Source: Candidatus Gastranaerophilales bacterium | GTDB lineage: Bacteria > Cyanobacteriota > Vampirovibrionia > Gastranaerophilales > CAJFVJ01 | Length of the DNA: 64,000 nucleotides | NCBI GenBank assembly: GCA_944323485.1 | Contig: CALUSR010000002.1 | Location: 132,048-196,047 of the forward strand | Direction of reading: 5' to 3' | Shown here: in pieces, positions 17,740 through 26,477 of the stretch | Layout of the letters: each line of letters begins with the position of its first letter | How positions within the stretch are numbered: position 1 is the first letter of the stretch | Translations under genes and position numbers: made by a program | Notes under the pieces: model-generated | Told to the model about the DNA's origin: nothing | The model's database searches: none | Seen by the model: only the letters and a program-made list of their open reading frames with translations

Positions 17740-20403
17740 TTATTTTAGAATTTTATCTCTAAATTTGCAAATAGCATCATCTATTTTATCTGTATTTTTG
17801 ATACCGGCCTGAGCAAAATTCGGACGTCCTCCGCCTTTTCCTCCGCACTCAGCAGCTATTTCGCTGACAATTGACGAAGCATTATACCCGAGTTTCTGCA
17901 TATTATCAGAAACTCTGACGAGGATAATTCCCTTATCATCAACAACAGACGCAAGAACTAGAACACTGTCTTTTAAACGTGATGCAATATCTTCCATCGA
18001 TGATTTTAATGCATCGGTGCTGACCCCTGAAACTTTTTCACACAAAAGTTTTCCGCCTTCAATGCTGACTGCTTTTTCAGAGATAGAACTCATCTTATAT
18101 TTTGCAAGTTCGTTCTCAAGTTCTTTTATTTGCTTATGCTGGTCTTTATTATCGGACATAAGTTTTTCCACACGAGAAACAACATCTGCTGCAGGCGTTT
18201 TCATCATAGAGGATATTTCATTCAATAAAGAATCATGTGCAGAGAGATATTCTATGGCACTATCAGAGCAAACTGCTTCAATACGTCTTGTTCCTGCAGA
18301 AATAGCAGACTCTGATACAATTTTTATTAAACGAATATCACCTGTAGTATGAACATGGGTTCCGCCGCACAACTCTTTGCTTACATCTGCAATAGAAACA
18401 ACACGAACCTTATCTTCGTATTTTTCACCAAATAAAGCAATAGCGCCCTGATGTTTTGCCTCTTCAATGTCCATAACTCTGGTAACTTGAAGCAAATTCT
18501 GAGATATCCATTTATTAATCAGACTTTCTATTTCTTTCAATTCTTCTTTTGTAATTGCTCTATCAAAGCTAAAGTCAAATCTCAACCTTGAATCATCGAC
18601 ATAAGAACCGGCTTGGGCTACAGACTCTCCTACGACTTTTCGCAGAGCCGCCTGCAAAAGGTGAGCAGCAGAGTGATGTGCTGTAATACGTTTTCTGTTT
18701 TCTTTGTTTATCAGTGCAAAAACGTTATCACCAAGATTGATTGAGCCCTTTTCTATTTTAACTTTGTGTATAAATATATTGCTTGATTTCACGGTATCAA
18801 ATACATGTGCCTCTGCTACAACACAATCATTTTGCTTAATTTCAATAATACCTGTATCACCTACCTGACCGCCTGATTCAGCATAGAAAGGAGTTTTATC
18901 AAGAACTATTTCGCCCTCTTCTCCTTCGTGCAATACATCGGCTTCTTTTGACTTTTTCAAAATAGCAATAACTTTTGCATCTTCTGATGGTTTGTCATAA
19001 CCAACAAACTCTGTTTTCCCGTATTTTTCAAACAAATCAACATAAATCAGCTCTTCAGCAAGATTTATCTTTTCCTGTGCTTTTTTGGCACGTTCTTTCT
19101 GTTCTTTCATAGCGGCTTCAAAAGCTTTTTTATCAACTTCTATGTTTCGTTCTTTCGCTATCTCGGTTGTCAGTTCAACAGGAAATCCGTAAGTATCATA
19201 GAGTTTGAAAACATCCTCTCCTGTTATATTTGCATTATTTTTGATAGCCTGAATCAGCATATTATCAAGAAGCGCCTGACCTCTATCAAGAGTTTGTTTG
19301 AATTTTTCTTCTTCATTCTTGATTGTTGAAATAATTTTATCTCTGTTCTCTCCAAGTTCAGGATAAGCTTCCTTGTAGTTATCAACAACAACATCTACAA
19401 GTTTATGCAGAAAAGGAAGCTCTAACCCGAGCATTTTACCATGGCGCAGAGCCCTTCTCATAATCATACGCAAAACATAGCTTCTGCCTTCATTTCCGGG
19501 GATAATTCCATCAGCAATCATAAAAGACACACATCTAACATGGTCTGTGATTATGCGAAGACTGATATCATCTTTCTCATTTGCTTTATAAGTTTTACCT
19601 GCCATTTTGCATACGGCATCAAGAATTGGTCTGAGCAAGTCTGTTTCAAATGTGGAAGCAACACCGTTCATAACCATGGTTATACGCTCTAAGCCCATGC
19701 CTGTATCAATGTTCTTATGAGCAAGCGGGGTATGGTTCCCTTCTTCATCCTGAAATAATTCTGTAAATACAAGGTTCCAGATTTCAACATACCTGTCACA
19801 TTCGCAGGTTGCTATAGAACAGTTATCACCGCAGGCATACTGCTCACCCAAATCATAGTGAATTTCGCTGCAAGGCCCGCATGAGCCGCTTACTCCGACA
19901 GGTCCCCAGAAATTATCTTTTTTCCCTTTTCTGATAATTCTTTCTTCAGGAACTCCTACTTTATCTCTCCAGATTTTGAACGACTCATCATCTGTTTCAT
20001 AGATAGTTATCCACAACCTTGATTTGTCTATACCAAGTTCATTTGTAATAAAATCCCACGCCCAGGGAATAACTTCTTCTTTGAAATAATCCCCGAAGCT
20101 GAAATTCCCGAGCATCTCAAAAAAAGTATGATGCCTTGGGGTTCTGCCGACATTTTCTATATCAGAATCTTTACCGCCTGCTCTTGCACATTTTTGTACA
20201 GTAGCGACCCTTGGCGGTGTAGGAGGTTTTTCATACCCCAAAAAAATAGGAATAAACTGAGCCATGCCGGCTGTTGTCAAAAGTACCGTCGGATTATCCG
20301 GGATAAGGCTTGAACTCGGGTATATTAAATGATTATGCTTATTTTTGAAAAATTCCAAAAATTTCTTTCTTATCTCTGCTCCGCTCATCTTCTTCTGTGT
20401 CAT
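17740..20403 (-). CDS. alaS: Alanyl-tRNA synthetase
   Basis: The full-length 887-residue enzyme charges tRNA-Ala. Class II catalytic core at the N-terminus (FLEFFKNKHNHLIYPSSSL, RTPRHHTFFEMLGNFSFGDY), the editing domain with its zinc ligands (TAHHSAAHLLQAALR and CGGTHVHTTGDI), a coiled linker, and the C-Ala domain with GGKGGGRPNFAQAG near the end. An AAGGAA precedes the ATG. It is divergent from the FAD oxidoreductase gene across a 177-bp A/T-rich gap. Confidence 0.98.
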   Translation of the reverse strand: MTQKKMSGAEIRKKFLEFFKNKHNHLIYPSSSLIPDNPTVLLTTAGMAQFIPIFLGYEKPPTPPRVATVQKCARAGGKDSDIENVGRTPRHHTFFEMLGNFSFGDYFKEEVIPWAWDFITNELGIDKSRLWITIYETDDESFKIWRDKVGVPEERIIRKGKKDNFWGPVGVSGSCGPCSEIHYDLGEQYACGDNCSIATCECDRYVEIWNLVFTELFQDEEGNHTPLAHKNIDTGMGLERITMVMNGVASTFETDLLRPILDAVCKMAGKTYKANEKDDISLRIITDHVRCVSFMIADGIIPGNEGRSYVLRMIMRRALRHGKMLGLELPFLHKLVDVVVDNYKEAYPELGENRDKIISTIKNEEEKFKQTLDRGQALLDNMLIQAIKNNANITGEDVFKLYDTYGFPVELTTEIAKERNIEVDKKAFEAAMKEQKERAKKAQEKINLAEELIYVDLFEKYGKTEFVGYDKPSEDAKVIAILKKSKEADVLHEGEEGEIVLDKTPFYAESGGQVGDTGIIEIKQNDCVVAEAHVFDTVKSSNIFIHKVKIEKGSINLGDNVFALINKENRKRITAHHSAAHLLQAALRKVVGESVAQAGSYVDDSRLRFDFSFDRAITKEELKEIESLINKWISQNLLQVTRVMDIEEAKHQGAIALFGEKYEDKVRVVSIADVSKELCGGTHVHTTGDIRLIKIVSESAISAGTRRIEAVCSDSAIEYLSAHDSLLNEISSMMKTPAADVVSRVEKLMSDNKDQHKQIKELENELAKYKMSSISEKAVSIEGGKLLCEKVSGVSTDALKSSMEDIASRLKDSVLVLASVVDDKGIILVRVSDNMQKLGYNASSIVSEIAAECGGKGGGRPNFAQAGIKNTDKIDDAICKFRDKILK

Positions 20404-20580
20404 TATTTATTCCTTTTTCATACAAATTTTAATCTAATATCATATCTTTTTAATAAAATTCTACATCAAACAAAAAATTTTTTTGCATACCGATTTGTTA
20501 AGAGAAAAATTACAAATAATAGCTTCCAAAAATTCATCATAATATAATAAATTGTAAGATTTGAAAAAGAGGAAAAAACA

Positions 20581-21954
20581 TTGTACAACGTAGCAATCAT
20601 CGGAGCAGGCCCTGCGGGGATTTTTTCTGCGCTTGAACTCGTCAAAAAACATCCTGAGTGGAAAATTTTGATTCTTGAAAAGGGAACAAGAATAGAAAAA
20701 AGAAAATGTATGATTAGAAACGGAGCCCCGAGCTGTCCTCCTTGCAAAAAATGCGGACTGCTATGCGGCTGGGGCGGAGCAGGTGCGTTCAGTGACGGAA
20801 AACTCACCCTCACTCCTGATGTAGGAGGTCATCTTTCCGAATATATGCCTAGACAAAAAGTCGAAGAACTCATCAAATATACTGATGATATATATCTTGA
20901 ATTTGGAGCAACTGATGTTGTTCATGGCACAAATATGGAAGATGTCGCTGAAATAGAAAGAGCCGCCACTCTTGCGGAACTCAAGCTTGTTTATTCCCCA
21001 GTTCGTCACCTTGGAACAGAAAGAAGCCTGATTGTCCTGAAAGCAATGCAGGACTATCTGTCTGAAAAAACAGACATAATTACTGATGAAGCAGCAAAAC
21101 ATCTTATTATTGAAAACGGAGAAATAAGAGGATTCACAACAGATAAGGGCAACACATATTATGCTGAAAATGTAATAGTTGCTCCGGGCAGGGAAGGCGC
21201 AGACTGGTTGAGCCATGAGCTGGCTAATACCGACGCCGAACTAGTCAATAACGCAGTAGACGTCGGAGTGAGAGTAGAAATTCCGGCTGCAGTTATGGAG
21301 CATATTACCGATAAATTGTATGAATCAAAACTGATATATTATTCTCCAACCTTTGGTGATGAAGTCAGAACATTCTGCATGAACCCTCATGGAGAAGTCG
21401 TATGCGAAAACTACAACGGAATAGCAACAGTAAACGGTCACAGCTATGCAGATAAGAAAACAAAAAATACAAACTTCGCACTTCTTGTAAGCAAACGATT
21501 CACAGAACCGTTCAAAGAACCGATTCAATACGGTCAGCATGTTGCAAGACTTGCGAATATGTTATCAGGCGGAGTACTGGTGCAGAGATTTGGAGATTTG
21601 CTTGATGGACGACGTTCAACACCTGAGAGAATGCGAAACAGCATACTGACTCCGACACTGACATCTGCAACACCCGGAGATTTGAGCCTTGTTCTTCCTC
21701 ACAGACACCTCAGCAGCATAATAGAAATGCTGCTTGCGCTTGATAAAATTGCCCCCGGTGTAGCTGCAAGACACACGCTTTTATATGGAATAGAGGTAAA
21801 ATTCTACAGCTCGAGAGTAAAGATTGATAATAACCTTGAAACATGCGGCGTAAAAAACCTTTATGCCATAGGCGACGGTGCAGGACTGACAAGAGGACTT
21901 ATACAGGCTTCAGCCTCAGGAATACTCGCTGCAAACAGCATTTGCAACAAATAA
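20581..21954 (+). CDS. FAD-dependent oxidoreductase (COG2509-like dehydrogenase)
   Basis: A 457-residue flavoprotein. The Rossmann FAD motif VAIIGAGPAGIFSALEL opens the protein; a cysteine cluster CPPCKKCGLLCGWGGAGAFSDG follows at about residues 46-68; the second FAD contact is YAIGDGAGLTRGLIQASASG near the end. This layout matches the uncharacterised NAD(P)/FAD-dependent dehydrogenase family COG2509, whose substrate is unknown. The start codon is TTG with GAGG about 9 bases upstream, and no ATG is suitable. A TATAAT-like element lies about 40 bases upstream. Confidence 0.88.
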   Translation: MYNVAIIGAGPAGIFSALELVKKHPEWKILILEKGTRIEKRKCMIRNGAPSCPPCKKCGLLCGWGGAGAFSDGKLTLTPDVGGHLSEYMPRQKVEELIKYTDDIYLEFGATDVVHGTNMEDVAEIERAATLAELKLVYSPVRHLGTERSLIVLKAMQDYLSEKTDIITDEAAKHLIIENGEIRGFTTDKGNTYYAENVIVAPGREGADWLSHELANTDAELVNNAVDVGVRVEIPAAVMEHITDKLYESKLIYYSPTFGDEVRTFCMNPHGEVVCENYNGIATVNGHSYADKKTKNTNFALLVSKRFTEPFKEPIQYGQHVARLANMLSGGVLVQRFGDLLDGRRSTPERMRNSILTPTLTSATPGDLSLVLPHRHLSSIIEMLLALDKIAPGVAARHTLLYGIEVKFYSSRVKIDNNLETCGVKNLYAIGDGAGLTRGLIQASASGILAANSICNK

Positions 21955-21980
21955 TTTCAAAAGCCTTATACCTGTAATAT

Positions 21981-21997
21981 TCGGGCGTTTTACCCGA
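21981..21997 (+). terminator. Weak hairpin after the FAD oxidoreductase gene
   Basis: The stem TCGGG/CCCGA with a 7-base loop is followed by only a short T/A stretch. A longer-range TATACC...GGTATTTTTTT pairing (21968-22024) could add to or compete with it. Terminator role is tentative. Confidence 0.35.
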
Positions 21998-22037
21998 TTA
22001 TAACCTAATAGGCATGGTATTTTTTTGAAAAAGGGTA

Positions 22038-22065
22038 TTGCGTAAATCTCGAAAATATGTATAAT
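22038..22065 (+). promoter_or_regulatory. Promoter of hup
   Basis: TTGCGT (22038-22043), a 16-bp spacer and TATAAT (22060-22065) lie 31 bases before the hup ATG. AAGGAGGTT supplies a near-perfect ribosome-binding site, fitting a highly expressed gene. Confidence 0.65.
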
Positions 22066-22095
22066 TAAACTTGTTCAGTGTAAGGAGGTTCATTT

Positions 22096-22368
22096 ATGAA
22101 CAAAGAAGAATTAGTAAAAGAAATAGCTAAAAAAGCAAAAGTATCTCAAAAAGATGCAACAGAAGTTTTGGGAGCAATCTTGGACACTATCGAAAAAACT
22201 GTAGCTAAAGGTAAAAAAGTTACTTTGGTTGGTTTCGGTACTTTCGAAGCTCGCAAAAGAGCAGCCAGAACTGGTCGTAACCCTCAAACTGGCAGCGAAA
22301 TCAAAATCCCTGCTAAGACAGTTCCTGCTTTCTCTGCTGGTAAAAAATTCAAAGAATTGGTTAACTAA
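22096..22368 (+). CDS. hup: HU-family DNA-binding protein
   Basis: A 90-residue histone-like protein, standard length. MNKEELVKEIAKKAKVSQKDA begins the helical dimer platform, GFGTFEARKRAARTGRNP is the beta arm that wraps into the minor groove, and KIPAKTVPAFSAGKKFK closes the fold. It compacts and bends DNA in the nucleoid. Its own promoter and terminator make it monocistronic, and codon choice is the most biased seen in this window (many CTG/GCT/GGT-type optimal codons), consistent with abundance. Confidence 0.97.
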   Translation: MNKEELVKEIAKKAKVSQKDATEVLGAILDTIEKTVAKGKKVTLVGFGTFEARKRAARTGRNPQTGSEIKIPAKTVPAFSAGKKFKELVN

Positions 22369-22383
22369 TTCTTTTTTATCAAC

Positions 22384-22420
22384 AAAAGAGGTATCCTATA
22401 CAGGATACCTCTTTTTATAT
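22384..22420. terminator. Bidirectional terminator between hup and the 126-aa gene
   Basis: AAAAGAGGTATCC pairs with its exact complement at 22403-22415 around a 6-base loop, with a T-run on the plus strand and an A/T-rich flank on the other side. It can end both hup and the convergent minus-strand gene. Confidence 0.9.
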
Positions 22421-22430
22421 ATTTTTAATT

Positions 22431-22811
22431 TTAAATCTTGCCTTTCAATATCTTCCCGAGTTTTTTCAGAGCGCTTGAAAGATTATCTTTGTATGTATTT
22501 GCTGATTTTTTGAAATCTACTTCAGTTACGACCATATTAATCCCTTTAGGAATTTCAATTTGTTCGAACACATCCCGTTCAAGTTTACCGGGTTTTAAAT
22601 GATAAGAAAATACTGCAGTATCTTTCCCCTTTGGAAACAGCTCAAAACCTCCGCCGTTTGGATAAAATTTCTTATTCAAAGCCCATCTTTCAGACGTCGT
22701 CAAATCAGCATCGTCTACAGCTTTTTCAAGAGTAGCTCTCAGCTCAACATTTTCATATGGTGCTTCTGTCTTAATAGAATCAAGCATTAAACCAGAGGGA
22801 ATTATTTTCAT
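22431..22811 (-). CDS. Small unknown protein, paralogue 1 of a tandem pair
   Basis: A 126-residue protein not recognised by family. It starts MKIIPSGLMLDSIKTEAPYE, has a conserved-looking centre (AVDDADLTTSERWALNKKFY then PNGGGFELFPKGKD) and ends in a basic amphipathic tail (SALKKLGKILKGKI). The next gene upstream encodes a clear paralogue. No classical signal peptide or membrane span is seen. GGAG precedes the ATG. The GGGF segment and cationic tail are the most distinctive parts; the role is unknown. Confidence 0.75.
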   Translation of the reverse strand: MKIIPSGLMLDSIKTEAPYENVELRATLEKAVDDADLTTSERWALNKKFYPNGGGFELFPKGKDTAVFSYHLKPGKLERDVFEQIEIPKGINMVVTEVDFKKSANTYKDNLSSALKKLGKILKGKI

Positions 22812-22912
22812 AATAAATTCTCCATAAAAAAATTACTGTCAGAATATTAAAGTCGCATAAAAAAAATTTTTGACTTTTTCCATGCGACTTCTTTAAGAAT
22901 ATTAACTATTTT

Positions 22913-23314
22913 CTAAATCTTGCCTTTCAATACCTTCCCGAGTTTTTTCAGAGCGCTTTTCAAATTGCCTTCATAAGTATCTTTCAAATTATCTTTTATG
23001 TTTTTATCATCAAGAGTGCGCAAAAAAGTATCGGTAATATTATCAATACGCTCAGGTACCTGTGTTTTCATACTCAAATAATGATGCTTTTCAGGTGAAG
23101 AATACAAAGAAAACTCGGCAACATCTTCTCCTTTTTTCAAAAGAGGAAATCCTCCTCCATCAGGAAAGAATCCTTTATTCAACGCCCATCTTTCAGTAAC
23201 ATTCAAACCAGCATCATCAACCGCTTTTCTAATAGTTTCCCTTAGTTCAACATGCTCATAGGGAGCTTGTTGAACTATAGCATTTTGCATCTTGCCGACA
23301 GGTATTACTTTCAT
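22913..23314 (-). CDS. Small unknown protein, paralogue 2 of a tandem pair
   Basis: A 133-residue protein starting MKVIPVGKMQNAIVQQAPYE. The start is set at 23314 because GGAGG lies 5 bases upstream; an in-frame ATG at 23338 lacks one. It shares with its neighbour the APYE(N/H)VELR segment, AVDDA-L-(T)-SERWALNK, PGGGF-like centre and the tail SALKKLGKVLKGKI, and adds about 15 residues (EGNLKSAL region) before the tail. The last 40 bases of the two genes are almost identical, pointing to recent duplication or gene conversion. Confidence 0.75.
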   Translation of the reverse strand: MKVIPVGKMQNAIVQQAPYEHVELRETIRKAVDDAGLNVTERWALNKGFFPDGGGFPLLKKGEDVAEFSLYSSPEKHHYLSMKTQVPERIDNITDTFLRTLDDKNIKDNLKDTYEGNLKSALKKLGKVLKGKI

Positions 23315-23459
23315 AAAAATCCTCCATACCAAAACCATTATACTAACAGGATAGTAAAATCCTTAAAAAAATTAAACATAATATTAACAAAATTAACAGT
23401 TATACTTATTTTTATTTTTTATACTTTTCGGGCATTAAACTCATCTCAAATTAATTTAA

Positions 23460-23540
23460 TATAATATTAAATCCTCAACCCTTTAATCTGCTTGCTACTC
23501 GCTTTATATCCGTAAATCATTGTATTTACGGATTTTTATT
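23460..23540 (+). ncRNA. Candidate short C-rich RNA (promoter plus terminator, no ORF)
   Basis: A TATAAT at 23460-23465 precedes a short segment containing CCTCAACCC, followed by a 10-bp perfect stem (ATCCGTAAAT/ATTTACGGAT, 23508-23533) and TTTTTATT on the plus strand. No plus-strand gene precedes this terminator and no ORF fits. A transcript of about 67 nt starting near 23472 is the simplest explanation. No good -35 is seen. Confidence 0.4.
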
Positions 23541-23545
23541 GCAAA

Positions 23546-23573
23546 AAAGAGAAGGATAAAAATCCTTCTCTTT
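23546..23573 (-). terminator. Terminator of aspS
   Basis: AAAGAGAAGGAT pairs exactly with its complement around an AAAA loop, 18 bases after the aspS stop, with a T-rich tail on the minus strand. Confidence 0.85.
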
Positions 23574-23591
23574 CTGTTTTTTTATTACAAC

Positions 23592-25370
23592 TTATTTCTT
23601 CACAGGAACAAGTTTCAACCTTAACTCTTGCAGCTGTGATTCATCAGCCTCAGCAGGAGCATCCGTCATAAGGCATTTTGCCTGAGAGTTTTTCGGGAAT
23701 GCTATTACATCACGGATTGACTCGCTGTTTGTCAAAAGAGCGACAACACGGTCTAATCCGAGTGCAATACCGGCATGCGGTGGTGTTCCATATCTGAATG
23801 CATTAATCATAAATCCGAATTTAGCCTGAATTTCTTCCTCTTTCAAACCAAGAGCATGGAAGACTTTTTCCTGCATCTCCGGAGTATGTATTCTAACGCT
23901 TCCGCCGCCGATTTCATTGCCGTTGTAAATAATATCATAAGCCAATGCACGGCAGTTTCCTTTGTCTGACTCAAGTTTATCAACATCTTCAGGGTTCGGA
24001 GAAGTAAAAGGATGGTGCATCGCCATATATCGTCCTTCTTCCTCGCTGTATTCAAACATAGGAAAATCAGTAACCCACAGCAAGTCATGTTTTGACTCGT
24101 CAATCATATTGAGTTTCTTACCGAAATAGAGTCTGAAACGTCCGAGAACATTGAATACAACACTTGCTTTATCGGCAACAAAGAAAACAATATCGCCCTT
24201 TTGAGCTTCGGCACGTTTTTGAATTTCAGCCATCTCTGCCTCCGTGAGGTATTTCAAAATAGGAGACTTGACACTTCCATCTTCACAATATGTTACCCAC
24301 GCAAGTCCTTTTGCTCCGAAAGAGATTGCCATGTTTCTGATATCATCCATATCTTTTCTGCTATAACCTGCAATCCCGGGGATTTTGATTGCTCTTGCCG
24401 TTCCGCCGTTTTTAATTACATCAGAGAATGCAACAAAAGAACTCTTTTCCATAATATCCGATACATCAAAAAGTTCTAAACCAAAACGGGTATCAGGCTT
24501 ATCTGAGCCGAATCTGTCCATTGCTTCTTTGTATTTTATGCGCTTAATCGGTGTTTGAACCTCAACTCCTGCAGTTTTGAAAATATTTTTGATAAGACCT
24601 TCCATCATAGAAAGAACATCATCCTGCTTTACAAAAGACATTTCTATATCAACCTGTGTAAACTCAGGCTGTCTGTCAGCTCTCAAATCTTCATCTCTGA
24701 AACATCTTGCAATCTGGAAATATCTTTCAACTCCGCCTACCATCAAAAGTTGTTTGAAAATCTGCGGTGATTGAGGAAGAGCATAGAATTTGTTCGGATG
24801 AACACGGCTCGGAACGAGATAATCTCTTGCTCCTTCAGGTGTTGTTTTTATCAGGATTGGCGTTTCAACTTCCATAAAATCAATCGAATCAAGATAATCT
24901 CTGATAGTTTTGGTTATTTTATGTCTAAGAGAAAGATTGTTGAGAATCTTACCTCTTCTTATATCAAGATAGCGGTATTTCAATCTCAAATCTTCGCTGA
25001 CTGTTTCATCATCAAGCTGGAAAGGCAGGACATCTGCTTTTGACAAAACTTCAACACTGACAGGATACATCTCAATTGTACCTGTTTTCAGCGTCTCGTT
25101 GTATGTATCCTCAGGACGTTTTGATACAACACCTTTTACTGTAATAACATCTTCACTTCTGAGCTTTTGAAAAACGCTATGAACTTCAGGATTAATATTA
25201 GGATCTGATACAACCTGAAAAATTCCGCTTCTATCTCTCAATTCTACAAATTTTATACCGCCTAAATCTCTAACGATAGAAACCCATCCTGAGAGTTGAA
25301 TTTCTTTTGATATATCCTCTTCACTCAAAGAAGCTGCCCAGTGGGTTTTCATTGTGGTTAACTCACTCAT
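23592..25370 (-). CDS. aspS: Aspartyl-tRNA synthetase, bacterial type
   Basis: A 592-residue class II synthetase. The OB-fold anticodon domain (IQLSGWVSIVRDLGGIKFVEL) is followed by motif 2 (FRDEDLRADRQPEFTQVDIE), the bacterial GAD insertion domain (about 290-400) and motif 3 (GLDRVVALL). It charges tRNA-Asp; the bacterial type may also charge tRNA-Asn in genomes that use the amidotransferase route, which cannot be decided here. It stands as a single unit with its own terminator. Confidence 0.97.
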   Translation of the reverse strand: MSELTTMKTHWAASLSEEDISKEIQLSGWVSIVRDLGGIKFVELRDRSGIFQVVSDPNINPEVHSVFQKLRSEDVITVKGVVSKRPEDTYNETLKTGTIEMYPVSVEVLSKADVLPFQLDDETVSEDLRLKYRYLDIRRGKILNNLSLRHKITKTIRDYLDSIDFMEVETPILIKTTPEGARDYLVPSRVHPNKFYALPQSPQIFKQLLMVGGVERYFQIARCFRDEDLRADRQPEFTQVDIEMSFVKQDDVLSMMEGLIKNIFKTAGVEVQTPIKRIKYKEAMDRFGSDKPDTRFGLELFDVSDIMEKSSFVAFSDVIKNGGTARAIKIPGIAGYSRKDMDDIRNMAISFGAKGLAWVTYCEDGSVKSPILKYLTEAEMAEIQKRAEAQKGDIVFFVADKASVVFNVLGRFRLYFGKKLNMIDESKHDLLWVTDFPMFEYSEEEGRYMAMHHPFTSPNPEDVDKLESDKGNCRALAYDIIYNGNEIGGGSVRIHTPEMQEKVFHALGLKEEEIQAKFGFMINAFRYGTPPHAGIALGLDRVVALLTNSESIRDVIAFPKNSQAKCLMTDAPAEADESQLQELRLKLVPVKK

Positions 25371-25430
25371 ATTTTTTCCAATTCTTAATCTTCTTCACTA
25401 ACACTACATTATATTATTATGCAATAAAAA

Positions 25431-25454
25431 AAAAATTGTGTTACCACAATTTTT
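25431..25454 (-). terminator. Terminator of the 95-aa gene
   Basis: AAAAATTGTG pairs with CACAATTTTT around a 4-base loop; the minus strand continues with a T-run of about ten bases. It lies between the gene at 25503 and aspS. Confidence 0.75.
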
Positions 25455-25502
25455 AAAAAATTAATAATTAATGTAGAGTTATAGATTTTTTCATAGGATA
25501 AA

Positions 25503-25790
25503 TTAAAAATTTTGATAATATTTTCCCACTCTTGCAACAGAAGTCTCACGATGTTCAACTTCTACCTCTATTACATTCTTTAAATTCTTCAGGAAAAACA
25601 ACTGCTTGTCATAGTCATAGCTGTTAATCTTCCTGTTCACCATATCTATATGATTGATATAAAAAGAAATTTTCCGCAAAAAAGAGTTGAGATGAGATGA
25701 CGGAAGCTTTGATAAAATCATCTTTGTTTTTTCATCAACATCTTCTTTGGTTTTTATATCGCAAAAATCTACAGCATTTTCAAACTGCAT
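25503..25790 (-). CDS. Small hypothetical protein
   Basis: A 95-residue soluble protein, mostly helical by composition, starting MQFENAVDFCDIKTKEDVDE. It is not recognised. Its leader is distinctive: GGAAGGTTA occurs twice on the minus strand (25826-25818 and 25805-25797), the nearer copy serving as ribosome-binding site. Both copies are exact complements of TAACCTTCC in the C-rich RNA candidates at 55393 and 55850. It is divergent from the 100-aa gene at 25975, whose ribosome-binding region is similar (AGAAGGTTATA). Confidence 0.6.
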   Translation of the reverse strand: MQFENAVDFCDIKTKEDVDEKTKMILSKLPSSHLNSFLRKISFYINHIDMVNRKINSYDYDKQLFFLKNLKNVIEVEVEHRETSVARVGKYYQNF

Positions 25791-25974
25791 ATAGTATAAC
25801 CTTCCAACCGAATTAATTAACCTTCCATATTAATATAAAAACAACCAATACAAAAAAATTGCTTTTTTCAAAAAAATTTTTTGTAACTAAATATTAAGAT
25901 ACGTTTTTATTCATATATCAATTTTTAAAAATAAAATGTTTTTATATAAATACAAAAGGTAGAAGGTTATAACT

Positions 25975-26277
25975 ATGAATATTATTCCAAATAATAATCC
26001 TGAAAAAAAGGTAAGAAATCCAAGACTGTCATTTCAGCCATGTACGTCAAATCAAATGGTTCAACCGCCTTATTTTCAAAACTACTACCCCTTTGCAAAC
26101 TATCTCAACGCACCGGTGAATGATTGCTTTGGGACACCAAAGCAGAAAAAAAGTTCAAAACTCCTATCAGCACTCAAAGTCCTCGCCGGAGTCGTTGTCG
26201 GATTCACTGCAGTTCGTTTCGTTGCAAAAAATTCAAACGGCATCAAAAACTTTTTCACAAAACTAATCGGAAAATAA
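25975..26277 (+). CDS. Small basic protein with LSFQ motif and membrane segment
   Basis: A 100-residue protein: a polar N-terminus with PRLSFQPCTSNQ at about 16-27, a Pro/Tyr/Asn-rich middle (PPYFQNYYPFANYLNAP), one hydrophobic span (ALKVLAGVVVGFTAVRFV) and a basic tail (IKNFFTKLIGK). The LSFQ element resembles LSFK/VSFG in other unknown proteins of this window. AGAAGG lies before the ATG, and a good terminator follows. Probably attached to the inner membrane; function unknown. Confidence 0.65.
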   Translation: MNIIPNNNPEKKVRNPRLSFQPCTSNQMVQPPYFQNYYPFANYLNAPVNDCFGTPKQKKSSKLLSALKVLAGVVVGFTAVRFVAKNSNGIKNFFTKLIGK

Positions 26278-26316
26278 AAAAACCTCCTGTATTTCTACAA
26301 GAGGATATAGGCTAAG

Positions 26317-26347
26317 AATGAAATTCCAAAAGAATTTCATTTTTTTT
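26317..26347 (+). terminator. Terminator of the 100-aa gene
   Basis: AATGAAATTC pairs with GAATTTCATT around a 5-base loop and is followed by an eight-T run on the plus strand. A second imperfect hairpin (CCTCCTGTA/TACAAGAGG) lies just upstream. Confidence 0.85.
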
Positions 26348-26477
26348 GAGTTAAACTTATATATTTTTATAATAACAATTATTATGCCTCATTTCAATAT
26401 AATCTAAACTTTTTTTATTTAAAAATATAAAAAAAGTGTTTTATAATTATGCATATATAGTTATTTTGAGATATTTT

